A stretch of 64,000 bases of DNA from Parafrankia sp. EUN1f (lineage in GTDB: Bacteria > Actinomycetota > Actinomycetes > Frankiales > Frankiaceae): positions 36,525 through 100,524 of the forward strand of contig NZ_ADGX01000009.1 of assembly GCF_000177675.1 (NCBI RefSeq), given 5' to 3'. Position 1 is the stretch's first letter. The number at the start of each line of letters is the position of its first letter. Below, piece after piece: positions 33,505-42,410 of the stretch. Under the pieces are notes generated by a model. The model had not been told where the DNA came from. It saw only the letters and a program-made list of their open reading frames with translations, and did not search any database. The position numbers and the translations under genes are program-made.

Positions 33505-34890
33505 TCACCCACTCACTGACCGCCTGTGAGGCTCAGCGTTCGCGACCGCGTGAGGGTTGCCTGCGCCCGGCCAGCTCCGGGCCAGGTGCGAGCCGGCCTG
33601 CTCCAGCCAGCGCGCCGGGTGGGCCATCGCTGCCGTCGCGCTGCCCGCCAGGTCGACCAGCGCCACCACTCCGGCCGTCAGGTCCGCCATCGTCGCCGGA
33701 TCCGCCACACTGCCCGGCGGATCAGCCACCGAGCCCGATTCAGCTATCGAGTCCGACGGAGCGTCGCCTTCAGCTATCGAGTCCGACGGAGCGTCGCCGA
33801 CCTGGCCGGCGACCACAAGGGCGGGGACGCCGGCCGCGTGGGCGCGCGCCAGCACCGCGCCCACGGCCTTGCCCGACAGTGAGGTCCGGTCGAACCGGCC
33901 CTCGCCGGTGATCACGACATCGGCGGCGGCGATCGCGGCCGGCAGACCGACCTTCTCGGCGATCGTGTCCGCGCCGGGTACCAGCTCGGCACCGAACGCG
34001 GCGGCCAGCCCGTAGGCGGCCCCGCCGGCGGCGCCCGCGCCGGGGCGCCTGGCGGCACCAGCCTGTGCAGCGGCACCAGCTTGCGCAGCGGTATCGGCCC
34101 GCACATCGCCACCCGCGGGCATCCCGGCATGGTCCAGCAGGTTGACCAGCCGGGCCAGGCCCGCCTCCAGCCGGGCGATGTCGTTCGTCCCGGCGCCTTT
34201 CTGCGGGCCGAACACGGCGGCGGCGCCGGTCGGGCCGAGCAGCGGTGTGTTGACGTCCACGAGGCAGCGGACACCGTCGGGCGGCGGTGGGCGCAGCCCG
34301 GTCAGGTCGATCGCGGCCAGGTCGACGAGCGGGCCGCCGCCGGCAGGCAGGGGGTGGCCCGCCGCGTCGAGAAACCGTGCGCCCAGTGCGCTCAGCAGGC
34401 TCGTACCGCCATCGGTGGAGGCGGAGCCGCCCAGCGCCACCAGGATCTGCCGGGCTCCGGCGTCCATCGCGTCGGCGATCAGCTCGCCCAGGCCGTGGGT
34501 GTGGGCGTACAGCGGGTCCGGAGCGGCCATCAGCGGCAGCCCGCTGGCCGCCGCGAGCTCCACCAGGGCTACCCGGCCCGGCAGGGCGAGCCAGGACGCG
34601 TCGGTGACGCGCCGCCCGTTCGGCCCGGTCACCGCACGGGTGTACCGGCGGGCGGCCGGCACCGCGGCGGCGAAGGCGTCCAGCGTGCCCTCACCGCCGT
34701 CGGCGATCGGAAGGGTGACGATCAGGTCTGCGGGCCGTGTCGCCGACCAGCCCGCCGCGATCGCCGCCGCCGCGTCGACCGCCGGGGCCGATCCCTTGAA
34801 CGAGTCGGGCGCGATCAGCACCCGCAACGGTGGGGCCACGAGGCCGACCGCGGCCGGCGACGGGCCACCGGGCTTCGGCTCATCCGGCAC
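33505..34890 (-). CDS. Glycerate kinase (GlxK/GarK family)
   Basis: The 461-aa enzyme phosphorylates glycerate to 2-phosphoglycerate using ATP. Family motifs are LIAPDSFKGS, PIADGGEGTLDA, LVALGGSASTDGG, LLGPTGAAAVFGPQKGA and ITGEGRFDRTSLSGKAVG. An Ala-rich insertion (TAAQAGAAAQAGAA) precedes GAAYGLA. A perfect 30-nt duplication at 33740-33799 gives an in-frame repeat of GDAPSDSIAE. GTG 34890 overlaps the end of the upstream gene by 11 nt. It is the last gene of a minus-strand operon and links sugar-acid breakdown to glycolysis. Confidence 0.88.
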   Translation of the reverse strand: MPDEPKPGGPSPAAVGLVAPPLRVLIAPDSFKGSAPAVDAAAAIAAGWSATRPADLIVTLPIADGGEGTLDAFAAAVPAARRYTRAVTGPNGRRVTDASWLALPGRVALVELAAASGLPLMAAPDPLYAHTHGLGELIADAMDAGARQILVALGGSASTDGGTSLLSALGARFLDAAGHPLPAGGGPLVDLAAIDLTGLRPPPPDGVRCLVDVNTPLLGPTGAAAVFGPQKGAGTNDIARLEAGLARLVNLLDHAGMPAGGDVRADTAAQAGAAAQAGAARRPGAGAAGGAAYGLAAAFGAELVPGADTIAEKVGLPAAIAAADVVITGEGRFDRTSLSGKAVGAVLARAHAAGVPALVVAGQVGDAPSDSIAEGDAPSDSIAESGSVADPPGSVADPATMADLTAGVVALVDLAGSATAAMAHPARWLEQAGSHLARSWPGAGNPHAVANAEPHRRSVSG

Positions 34891-35947
34891 GGCTTACCAG
34901 CAGGCCGCAGCCCTCGACGTCGCGCGGACCGTCGGCGATCAGCACGTCATAGCCCAGTGCCAGCGTCTCGCCGGCGGCCAGGCCGTACTCGGTGTCGTAG
35001 AACGGTGCCGGGCAGACGGCGGCGAACACATCCGAGCGTACGAACCACCTGGTCGGATGACAGAAGTTCGCGGCGTGATCGACGAGGACGAGCGTGGACG
35101 CCGTGCCCGCGCCGTCATGTTTGCCGACGAAGCCGAGCCACGGTCCGCGCCAGCCCATCAGCTCGTTGCCGCCGACACCCTGCGGGGTCACCACCGGGCC
35201 GCCGGAGAACGACCTCGGGCCGCGCCAGAGCAGACCGCTGTAGCCGGCCGCTTCCCGGCCTTTGGTGGTCGGGCTGCCGAAGGCCAGCGTGGCGTCGCCG
35301 GCCGTGGCGTTGCCGGCCGTGTGGTCGTCGGCCGCGCGGTCGGCCGCGGTCCGGTCGGCGGGGTTGTGCATCCGCGTCGCGAAGGTGAGCTGCCAGGCGC
35401 CGAGGTCGGGATGGGCCCGCACCCGTAGGGTCCGTTCCTCGGTGAGCAGGACACCGCCGGCCTGCGTGACCCACTCCAGGTGCTCGACCACGTCGACCTC
35501 GGCCGGGGTTGCCTCCAGCCGGGCGAACCCGACATGGCGCTGGGTGCCGTTGTTGTCGAGCTGGGTGTACCCCGCGCCGCGCAGGTACGTCCGGCCGCCC
35601 CAGAAGTTCTCCGCGCCGACGTTCGACAGGGACCACGAGATTCCCTTGTGCCAGGTGTGATCGTGCGGGCGGTACAGGCTGACCAGGTCGCCGCCGAGGG
35701 TGCGTAACGGGTGGAGGTAGGGCCTGGGCGACTCGATCCGCGGCTCCCAGGGCCGGTACACATAGCGGAACAGCTCCCTGCCCCGCCAGGAGACGGTGAG
35801 CGCCCGGCCCAGTTCGTGCGCCAGGCCCAGCCCGGTCGCCGCCGGCTCCACACCGCCGGGGCCGGCGACCCGACCGACGTCCAGCACGCCGTCCAGCACG
35901 CCGTCCAGCCCGGTGTTCGGTTCGGCGCCTACCGCCTCGTTCTGCAT
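34880..35947 (-). CDS. PmoA-like family protein (DUF6807)
   Basis: The 355-aa protein carries YRPHDHTWHKGISWSLSNVGAENFWGG, FARLEATPAEVDVVEHLEWV and GFVGKHDG, typical of the PF14100 'methane oxygenase PmoA' family. That family name is misleading: these are soluble proteins found beside Gfo/Idh and sugar catabolism genes. The exact activity is unknown. A near-perfect duplication, DGVLDGVLD, sits near the N-terminus. ATG 35947 follows AGGAGG. It lies in an operon with glycerate kinase, the M24-like protein, Gfo/Idh and LacI. Confidence 0.82.
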   Translation of the reverse strand: MQNEAVGAEPNTGLDGVLDGVLDVGRVAGPGGVEPAATGLGLAHELGRALTVSWRGRELFRYVYRPWEPRIESPRPYLHPLRTLGGDLVSLYRPHDHTWHKGISWSLSNVGAENFWGGRTYLRGAGYTQLDNNGTQRHVGFARLEATPAEVDVVEHLEWVTQAGGVLLTEERTLRVRAHPDLGAWQLTFATRMHNPADRTAADRAADDHTAGNATAGDATLAFGSPTTKGREAAGYSGLLWRGPRSFSGGPVVTPQGVGGNELMGWRGPWLGFVGKHDGAGTASTLVLVDHAANFCHPTRWFVRSDVFAAVCPAPFYDTEYGLAAGETLALGYDVLIADGPRDVEGCGLLVSRAG

Positions 35948-35972
35948 GGTGGTCCTCCTGATCCGTTGTCGT

Positions 35973-37127
35973 TCACGGGCGCACGAGCTCGTCGGGGCGG
36001 GGGAAACGCGGGCCGTCGGACGCGGGCCACCGGGGGTCCACGGTGAGCACGACGGGCCGGGCCGTGGTGAGCAGGACGGTGTCCTCGACCTTGGCTCCCA
36101 CCGCGGTCGGGTTCCACGCGAAGGCCTGGTGGGTGGCGACGGCGTCCGTGACGTCCGGTGCCGCCCGCGGGTCGCGGCCGTGGTAGCCGGCGGCACCTCC
36201 CTGGTGGTGGCGCCGCCACTCGTCGGGAGCGAACCCCACCCGGCCGTAGGCGGCGGATGCCTCGGCGAGGACGTCCGCGAGCGTCCGCCCGGGCGAGGTC
36301 GCCGCGAAGAAGGCCTCCTCGACGGCGCGGATGCGGTCCTGCGCGACCAGCTCACCGGTAGTGGGCGCGGTGAACCGCACCCAGCGGGTGAGATTCGCGA
36401 TGAGGCCGGCGCGCCGGCCGCACACCACGACCATGGCGCGTTCCCCCAGCGGGGCGTCGGTGGGCAGCGGATGGCGGGTGGTCGCCTGGGCGGCCCCGCC
36501 GACGAGGACCGCGAGCGGGTCGACGGCCCGTGCGGTGAGCGCCGCCGCGACCCGTGCCGCGAGGGCGCGCTCGGTCTCCTCGGGTCGGGCTGTGGTGAGG
36601 GCGTCGGTGAGCGTTTCGGCGCAGTGCCGGCCCAGAGCCGCGAAGCGTGCCGTCTCGGCGGGCAGCAGGCTCGCGCGGGCCTGGCGCAGATGCCTCGCGA
36701 CCACCGCCTCGTCGAGCGCGCCCCGCGGGACGGCGGCGGTGAGGGGCCGGTGCCACGGAACCGCGGTCACGGGTACTCCCGCCGGCAGCTCGTCGCGGAC
36801 GAGCCGGTCGCGCTCGTTGGTCGTCGTGACGACCAGGTCACCCGTGCGGTCGACGACGACCCACAGGACGGGGTCGCCCGCGAGCGTCACGTGGGTGCGG
36901 GCGCCGTCGAGGTACCAGGAGACCGAGGCGTGCGAGCGCAGGACGATCGCGTCGGCCTGCACGGCGTCGAGGACGTCGAGCACACGCCGGCGCTTGACCG
37001 CGCGATCGGCAGCCGACACGTCGGTGCGGCCGGTCGACGATGCGCGGCCGGTCGACGATGCGCGGCCGGCCGACGATGCGCGGCTGGTCGCCCATGCGGG
37101 CTGGGCCACCGCGGTCTGGTCGCTCAC
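35973..37127 (-). CDS. M24-family (Xaa-Pro peptidase/creatinase fold) protein, metal site degenerate
   Basis: The 384-aa protein has a creatinase-like N-domain (ADAIVLRSHASVSWYLDGARTHV) and a pita-bread C-domain (AYGRVGFAPDEWRRHHQGGAAGYHGRD, EDTVLL). The two Asp metal ligands of active M24 peptidases are not seen where expected; the region reads VVVCGRRAGLIANLTRWVRF. It may be a non-peptidase hydrolase or a pseudoenzyme. The N-terminus has RASSTGR repeats. GTG 37127 follows AGGAGGG. It sits in the sugar-acid operon, so a peptidase role is unlikely. Confidence 0.75.
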   Translation of the reverse strand: MSDQTAVAQPAWATSRASSAGRASSTGRASSTGRTDVSAADRAVKRRRVLDVLDAVQADAIVLRSHASVSWYLDGARTHVTLAGDPVLWVVVDRTGDLVVTTTNERDRLVRDELPAGVPVTAVPWHRPLTAAVPRGALDEAVVARHLRQARASLLPAETARFAALGRHCAETLTDALTTARPEETERALAARVAAALTARAVDPLAVLVGGAAQATTRHPLPTDAPLGERAMVVVCGRRAGLIANLTRWVRFTAPTTGELVAQDRIRAVEEAFFAATSPGRTLADVLAEASAAYGRVGFAPDEWRRHHQGGAAGYHGRDPRAAPDVTDAVATHQAFAWNPTAVGAKVEDTVLLTTARPVVLTVDPRWPASDGPRFPRPDELVRP

Positions 37128-37140
37128 CGGTGCACCCTCC

Positions 37141-38274
37141 TCATGCCGGCTCCCGCCGGGCCCACGGGGCGCCGACGGCCTCGAAGCCGTAGCCCTCGGT
37201 TGCCACCCGGTCGATCCAGCGCTCGACGTCCGCGACGACGGGGTGGCGTCCGGCCGAGTCCTCCACCCAGCAAACGAGCGGCTCCGCGATGGGCCTGGGA
37301 TCGGCTGCGGTGCGGACGGCTTCCAGCACCGCCATGAACGCTCCGGAGTCGGTGAGCGGGCTCAGGAGCGGCCGGTCGTGCGCCCGGGCGTCGAGGAGGT
37401 CGACGAGCAGGTCGGTGCGGCCGTGCTTCTCCACGACGGGCGGCCGGCCGTCGATCGCGATCCTGATGACGTCGAGGGTGTAGTAGAAATCGATTCGGCC
37501 CCGCTCACCGTGAATCGTCACGACGGGCTGGCCGGGCCACTGCGCGCACAGGGTGAGCCCGAGCGCGATGCGGGTGCCGGTCGTTGTGGTGACGACGACG
37601 CTGGAGGTGTCGTCGGCCTCGATCGGGTTGGCGCGGTACAGCTCGACGTCGACGGCGGCGACCTCCTCGGCGCGCCCGGCGCCGGCCAGCCGCAGCGCGG
37701 TCGCGGTGGCGTGGGCGAGGGGATTGGTGACGACACCGTCGACGACGGCGACACCGTCCAGGACCCGGCGCCCCGCCCAGGCCGACCGGGCCCAGTACCG
37801 GGTGTCGCGCAGCCACGCGCCGGCGCCACCGAAGTGCCTGACCGCGCCGATGGCATCGTCGGCGACCAGGCCGCGGATCCGCTCGATCGAGTGCGAGCCG
37901 AGGCTCTGGAAGGCGACCTGGCAGCGGCGGCCCGTCGCCCACTCCGTCTCGACCAGGGCGCGGAACCCGGCGGCGCTCGCCGTCGGCGGCTTCTCCAACA
38001 GGACGTCGGCACCCGCGTTCATCAGCGTCGTCGCCAGCGGCGCATGCGTGTGGATGGGAGTGCACAGGATCGCCACATCGGGAATCGCGCCGGCGGCGAG
38101 GAGCTCGTCGACGCCCGCGAACCACGGCCGCCGCCGCTGTGTCGGGGGTGCCACCGGGTCGACCACCGCGGAGAAGGTCAGCAGACCCTGGGCCTCGAAC
38201 TGTTCGAGGCGAGCGGTGTGACTGCGCCCATGGCCGTGCGCGCCGATGAGCGCGACGGTCGGCTGGTCACTCAT
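37141..38274 (-). CDS. Gfo/Idh/MocA-family oxidoreductase
   Basis: The 377-aa NAD(P)-dependent sugar or inositol oxidoreductase has ALIGAHGHGRSHTARL (Rossmann start), AILCTPIHTHAPLA and the catalytic-site lysine in DVLLEKPPTAS. Family members oxidise a sugar or polyol hydroxyl. The start overlaps the lacI stop by 4 nt, so it is transcribed with the regulator. The long frame upstream to 39384 is a shadow of lacI. It is intact, unlike the paralogue at 42411. The exact sugar is unknown. Confidence 0.87.
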   Translation of the reverse strand: MSDQPTVALIGAHGHGRSHTARLEQFEAQGLLTFSAVVDPVAPPTQRRRPWFAGVDELLAAGAIPDVAILCTPIHTHAPLATTLMNAGADVLLEKPPTASAAGFRALVETEWATGRRCQVAFQSLGSHSIERIRGLVADDAIGAVRHFGGAGAWLRDTRYWARSAWAGRRVLDGVAVVDGVVTNPLAHATATALRLAGAGRAEEVAAVDVELYRANPIEADDTSSVVVTTTTGTRIALGLTLCAQWPGQPVVTIHGERGRIDFYYTLDVIRIAIDGRPPVVEKHGRTDLLVDLLDARAHDRPLLSPLTDSGAFMAVLEAVRTAADPRPIAEPLVCWVEDSAGRHPVVADVERWIDRVATEGYGFEAVGAPWARREPA

Positions 38275-39308
38275 ACCCGCACCCCCGCCGGGTTCGTGGG
38301 TGCGGTCGCTGCTTTCATCCGTGCGGTCGCTGTGCTCGCGCGTACGACGATCTCGGGCTGGTGCACGAACGGGGCGGCGGGAGCGGCGCCACTGACCGCG
38401 TCGTGCAGGTGCTGCCACGCCTGCGCACCGAGCTCGAACTGGGCGACGGCGGCGGTGGTCAGTGGCGGCGTTGCATACGCCGCGAACGGGATGTCGTCGA
38501 AGCCCGCGACGGAGACGTCGAGCGGCACGTCCACACCCGCCTCGCGCAGGCCGGTCAGCAGGCCGAAAGCGACGAGGTCGTTGAAGGCCATCGCGGCCGT
38601 GCAGCCCAGCGCGACGAACGCCGGGGCGACCCGGTGCCCGTCCTCGATGCGCGCGCCTGTCGGCAGGATCCTCAGCTCGATGTGGTCGGACCGGGTGAGC
38701 GCGCGGGCGAATCCGTCTCTGCGCAGGGAGTCGGACGTCGATCCGGGCGGCCCGGAGAGGTAGGCGATGTCGCGGTGCCCGAGCTCGACGAGATGCTCGA
38801 GCAGCGCCCGGGCGCCGGCGGCGTAGTCGACGCCGACGACAGGGACACCCAGGTCCGGCGCGTCGCGGTTGATGAGGACGACCGGTTCGAGCTTCGGAAG
38901 CAGCTGGCGCAGGGGGGCGTCGGGCATGCGCGGCGCGCACAGCACGAGGGCGTCGCAGCGTCGCCGGGCCTCGGTGGCGATCTCGGCCTCGACCTCGGCG
39001 TGCTCCTCGGTGTCGGCGACGAGCACCCGGTAGCCGGCGCCCGCCGCCGCACGGGTGACGCCGCGTAACACGGACTGGAACATGGGGTTCTCCAGGTCGG
39101 GAACGACCACGGCGATGGTTCGCGTGCTGCCGAGCGAGAGATTGCGGGCAAGCGTGCTCGGGTGGTAGTCGAGCTCCGCGATCGCGGCGGTCACCCGCTC
39201 GACGATCTCCGGCGCGACGGTCGGCAGGCCGTTGACGACACGGGAGACAGTGGCCCGGGAAACCCCCGCCAGCTCGGCGACATCGGAGATCGTCGCGGAT
39301 TTGCGCAC
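38271..39308 (-). CDS. LacI-family transcriptional regulator
   Basis: The 345-aa repressor has an HTH (ATISDVAELAGVSRATVSRVVNG, residues 5-27), a hinge at YHPSTLARNLSLGS, and a periplasmic-binding-like sugar-sensing core (VVVPDLENPMFQSVLRG, VSVAGFDDIPFAAYATPPLTT). GTG 39308 gives the natural N-terminus; GTG 39347 is an alternative. A LacI-type operator (39326-39339) lies just upstream of the preferred start, supporting autoregulation. It leads the minus-strand operon through glycerate kinase. The inducer is unknown, probably a sugar acid. Confidence 0.87.
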   Translation of the reverse strand: MRKSATISDVAELAGVSRATVSRVVNGLPTVAPEIVERVTAAIAELDYHPSTLARNLSLGSTRTIAVVVPDLENPMFQSVLRGVTRAAAGAGYRVLVADTEEHAEVEAEIATEARRRCDALVLCAPRMPDAPLRQLLPKLEPVVLINRDAPDLGVPVVGVDYAAGARALLEHLVELGHRDIAYLSGPPGSTSDSLRRDGFARALTRSDHIELRILPTGARIEDGHRVAPAFVALGCTAAMAFNDLVAFGLLTGLREAGVDVPLDVSVAGFDDIPFAAYATPPLTTAAVAQFELGAQAWQHLHDAVSGAAPAAPFVHQPEIVVRASTATARMKAATAPTNPAGVRV

Positions 39309-39325
39309 TCCGAGCGCCGCCTGTT

Positions 39326-39339
39326 GGCGAGCGCTTTCC
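39326..39339. promoter_or_regulatory. LacI-type operator (GGCGAGCGCTTTCC)
   Basis: This 14-bp site, imperfect in its left arm, shares the GCGCTTTCC half with the operators at 46529, 48029 and 50750. It lies between divergent lacI and the truncated epimerase gene. Confidence 0.55.
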
Positions 39340-39347
39340 GGCGGCAC

Positions 39348-40283
39348 GTGAGACGGCTCGCCAGCATCGACCGGGGGCCGGCACCCGCCCCGTCCGCCGC
39401 GGCGCCGCGGAACCCCGACGGCGGGGGCGGTGGGGGCGGCGAGACGGTCGAGCACGTGGTCGCGGACCTCCTCGACGCCACCGCCACGGCTGCCCTCTTC
39501 GAGGGCCTGCGCCCGGAGGCCGTCGTTCATCTGGCCGCGATCGCCGTGCCGTTCAGCCGGCCGGAACGCGAGATCCTCGTGACGAACACCAGCCTGGCCT
39601 GGACGGTCATGGAGGCCGCGGTGGCAGCCGGGGCGCGGCGCGTCCTGGTCGCGAGCAGCCCGACCCCGGTCGGCTACGGGGCACCGTCCGGCTGGCATCC
39701 GGCCTACCTGCCGATCGACGAGCGGCATCCGCTGTCGCCCTGGAACGCCTACGCGCTGTCGAAGGTCGTCGTTGAGGAGACCGTGCGCACGTTCGCGCGG
39801 ACCCGCGGCACCACGACCCGGTTCGGCATCTTCCGCCCGTGCTTCGTGATCGCACCCGAGGAATGGGACGGCGCGCCGACCCAGCAGGGCCACACTCTCG
39901 TCGACCGCCTCGCCGATCCCCGTCTCGCGGCGGTGAGCCTGTTCAACTACGTCGACGCCCGCGACGCCGCGGCCTTCGTGGCGACCTGGATCGAGCGCGC
40001 CGAGGACGTCCCGAACGGCACCTGCTTCTTCGTGAGCGCGGATGACGCCCTGGCCACGGAGCCGCTGTCGTCCCTCATTCCGCGGCACCTGCCCGGATCC
40101 GAACCGTTGGCGAGCGCCCTCACCGGCCCGGCGGCCGCGTTCACGAACCAGCTCGCGCGGGACCTGCTCGGCTGGCGCCCGACCAGGTCGTGGCGTACGG
40201 CGCTGGCACCCGGGCAGCGGGACGAGCTCGCGGTACACACCGGCACGACCACCTGGCCCGCAGCGAAGGAGACCGCCCGATGA
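39348..40283 (+). CDS. NAD-dependent epimerase/dehydratase-family protein, 5'-truncated (uronate dehydrogenase-like?)
   Basis: From VVHLAAIAVPFSRPEREILVTN through VASSPTPVGYG and YALSKVVVEE (YxxxK) this is an extended-SDR protein of about 311 aa. The N-terminal GxxGxxG strand is missing: before DLLDATATAALFEGLRPEAVVHLAA there is only a Pro/Ala/Gly-rich stretch. Without that loop it should not bind NAD normally, so it is probably a 5'-deleted gene. GTG 39348 is only a formal start. Its stop overlaps the kdgD start. Given kdgD and an enolase-superfamily dehydratase downstream, a former uronate dehydrogenase is plausible but unproven. Confidence 0.65.
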   Translation: MRRLASIDRGPAPAPSAAAPRNPDGGGGGGGETVEHVVADLLDATATAALFEGLRPEAVVHLAAIAVPFSRPEREILVTNTSLAWTVMEAAVAAGARRVLVASSPTPVGYGAPSGWHPAYLPIDERHPLSPWNAYALSKVVVEETVRTFARTRGTTTRFGIFRPCFVIAPEEWDGAPTQQGHTLVDRLADPRLAAVSLFNYVDARDAAAFVATWIERAEDVPNGTCFFVSADDALATEPLSSLIPRHLPGSEPLASALTGPAAAFTNQLARDLLGWRPTRSWRTALAPGQRDELAVHTGTTTWPAAKETAR

Positions 40284-41479
40284 CCACCACCGCTTCGATC
40301 CCTGCTCCGACCCCTGCTCCGACCTCCGCTCCGCCGGCCGCCGCGGCCCGGGTGCCGTTCGACGGCATCCTCTTCTTCCCCGTCACGCCGTTCGACGCCG
40401 CCGGTGCCGTGGATCTCGACGTGTTCGAGGCACATGTCGCGGCCCGCCTGCCGTTCGCCCCCGGCGCGGTGTTCCCCGCGTGTGGCACCGGTGAGCTGCA
40501 CGCGCTCTCCGTCGCCGAGGCGGCGGCGGTCGTGCGCCGGGCCGTCGAGGTCGTCGCCGGGGTGGGCGGATCGCTGGGAACCGCGGTCGAGCTCGCGCGG
40601 GCGGCCGAGGCGGCCGGCGCCGACGCCCTGCTCGTCCTGCCGCCGTACCTCGTACAGGGCACGCAGGCCGGGCTGGTGGCCTACGTCGACACCGTGCTCG
40701 CCGCGGGTTCCCTGCCGGTGGTCCTCTACCACCGCGGCGACGCCCAGTACTCCGCGCAGACGGTGCGCCGGCTCGCCGCGAACCCGCGGGTGATCGGTTT
40801 CAAGGACGGCGTCGGTGACCTCGCCCGCGCCCAGGAGGTCGTACTCGCGGTCGCCGAGGCCGGCCGGGCCGAGTTCCTGTTCTTCAACGGCCTGCTCACC
40901 GCCGAGCTCTCCCAGGCCGCCTATCGCGGGATCGGCATGCCCCTGTACTCGTCGGCGGCGTTCGCGATGGCCCCGGAGATCGCGATGGCGCACTACGCGG
41001 CCTACCGCGCGGGCGACGAGCAGGCACGTCAGCGCACCCTCTCCGTGTTCTACCGGCCGCTGGTGGCGCTGCGTGACGAGGTTCCCGGCTTCGCGGTGTC
41101 GCTCATCAAGGCGGGCCTGCGGCTGCGCGGTCTGGACGTCGGATCCGTCCGGGCGCCGTTCGTGGACCCGACCCCGGAGCAGCTCGACCGGCTCTCCGAC
41201 ATCCTCGACGCGGGCCTCGCCCTCGCCGACGAGGCCGGCGATCACCGCGCTGTCGACCCGGCTCGTCCGCATCCCGCTGCGCCGCCCGTGGGGCGAGGAC
41301 GTCCAGGACCTGTCCGTCGTGGTCGTCGACGTCACCGACCTGTACGGCGTCGTGGGCCACGGCTTCGCCTGGACGCCCACCATCGGCGCGCACGCGGTTC
41401 GGGCCCTGCTCGACCACGACATCCGCGGCTGGGCGCTCGGCCGCCCGGCCGCCCTCGCCGGCTGGCAGACGCCGGGTGA
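40280..41479 (+). CDS. kdgD: 5-dehydro-4-deoxyglucarate dehydratase (KdgD), C-terminus frameshifted
   Basis: This DHDPS-family aldolase-fold enzyme converts 5-keto-4-deoxyglucarate to 2-oxoglutarate semialdehyde with loss of water and CO2. Signatures are GILFFPVTPFDAAG, PACGTGELHALS, the catalytic Tyr region VVLYHRGDAQYS and the Schiff-base Lys in VIGFKDGVGDLA. Homology fills ~320 residues to about 41240. The frame then runs 80 more codons through the next gene in the wrong frame before stopping at 41479. The normal stop seems to have been lost by an indel near 41215-41245. ATG 40280 overlaps the upstream TGA. Confidence 0.82.
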   Translation: MTTTASIPAPTPAPTSAPPAAAARVPFDGILFFPVTPFDAAGAVDLDVFEAHVAARLPFAPGAVFPACGTGELHALSVAEAAAVVRRAVEVVAGVGGSLGTAVELARAAEAAGADALLVLPPYLVQGTQAGLVAYVDTVLAAGSLPVVLYHRGDAQYSAQTVRRLAANPRVIGFKDGVGDLARAQEVVLAVAEAGRAEFLFFNGLLTAELSQAAYRGIGMPLYSSAAFAMAPEIAMAHYAAYRAGDEQARQRTLSVFYRPLVALRDEVPGFAVSLIKAGLRLRGLDVGSVRAPFVDPTPEQLDRLSDILDAGLALADEAGDHRAVDPARPHPAAPPVGRGRPGPVRRGRRRHRPVRRRGPRLRLDAHHRRARGSGPARPRHPRLGARPPGRPRRLADAG

Positions 41480-42362
41480 CGGGGGCTGGGACGCGCTGTG
41501 GCGCCACCTGTACGAGGCGGGCGGCGGTGGCGTCACGACGATCGCCATGGCCGGCCTGGATCTCGCGCTGTGGGATCTCGAAGGCAGGCGGACGGGCCGC
41601 TCCGTCGTCGACATCGTCGGCCGCCGGCGCGGCAGCGTCGCCGTCTACGGCAGCGGTGTGAACCTGCACTACCCGCTCGAAGCCCTCGTCGCCCAGGCCC
41701 GGCGCTGGGTCGACGCCGGCTTCGACACGGTGAAGATGAAGGTGGGGCGGCCGGATCTCGGTGAGGATCTCGCGCGGGTCCGGGCGGTCCGCTCCGTCAT
41801 CGGGCCCGACCGCGTCCTGCTCGTGGATGCCAACCAGCGGTGGAGCTTCGACCAGGCCGAACGCGCCGTCGAGACGCTCGCGGAAGCCGCCGGCATCGGC
41901 TGGATCGAGGAGCCGTTACGCGCCGACGACCTGCCCGGGTACGTACGCCTGCGTGAGGTGCTCGCCGCCCGCGGCTGCGCCGTCCCGGTCGCGTGCGGCG
42001 AGAACCTGCACACGCTGTACCGCTTCCGCGAGTTCGCCCAGGCCGGCGCGGCCGACGTGCTCCAGCCCAACATCGTGCGGGTGGGCGGTATCACGCCGTT
42101 CCTGCGTATCGCGCGGGCCGTCGAGGACGCCGGCGTGGCGCTGGCTCCGCACCTGCTGCTGGAGCTGTCCGGCCAGCTCGCGCTGACCCTGCGCCACGAG
42201 GTCGCCGTGGAGGATGTCGAGGACGCCGGGTTCGGCCACCTGGGCGCGCTGGTGACCGAACCGCCGGTCGCGGTCGGGAACGCCCGCGTGCGCTTCACCC
42301 CCGCACCCGGTCTCGGCCTCACCTTCCGCACCATCCGGGACGCCGCCGAGCCTCCCACCTGA
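41241..42362 (+). CDS. Enolase-superfamily (mandelate racemase/muconate lactonizing) dehydratase, start lost
   Basis: The ~373-aa region begins ITALSTRLVRIPLRRPWGEDV and carries the barrel motifs KMKVGRP (KxK), VDANQRW, WIEEPL and CGENLH (three metal carboxylates) plus APHLLLELSGQ (catalytic His). This fits an acid-sugar dehydratase or cycloisomerase such as galactarate/glucarate-type enzymes, one step before KdgD. No ATG, GTG or TTG precedes the ITALST start in frame; the codon there is ATC, and the frame continues upstream antisense-like inside kdgD. An indel has probably fused or decoupled the two genes. Coordinates give the extent of homology. Confidence 0.7.
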   Translation: MTALSTRLVRIPLRRPWGEDVQDLSVVVVDVTDLYGVVGHGFAWTPTIGAHAVRALLDHDIRGWALGRPAALAGWQTPGDGGWDALWRHLYEAGGGGVTTIAMAGLDLALWDLEGRRTGRSVVDIVGRRRGSVAVYGSGVNLHYPLEALVAQARRWVDAGFDTVKMKVGRPDLGEDLARVRAVRSVIGPDRVLLVDANQRWSFDQAERAVETLAEAAGIGWIEEPLRADDLPGYVRLREVLAARGCAVPVACGENLHTLYRFREFAQAGAADVLQPNIVRVGGITPFLRIARAVEDAGVALAPHLLLELSGQLALTLRHEVAVEDVEDAGFGHLGALVTEPPVAVGNARVRFTPAPGLGLTFRTIRDAAEPPT

Positions 42363-42410
42363 GCGGACGACGGCCGGCCGTGCGGCGAGTGGACACCCAC
42401 CAGGCCAGCG

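Noticed and set aside
38275..39384. Long minus-strand frame extending the Gfo/Idh gene at 37141 to 747 aa
   Set aside because: The extension is out of frame with lacI and Arg-rich; the Gfo/Idh Rossmann start at ATG 38274 is clear and overlaps the lacI stop.
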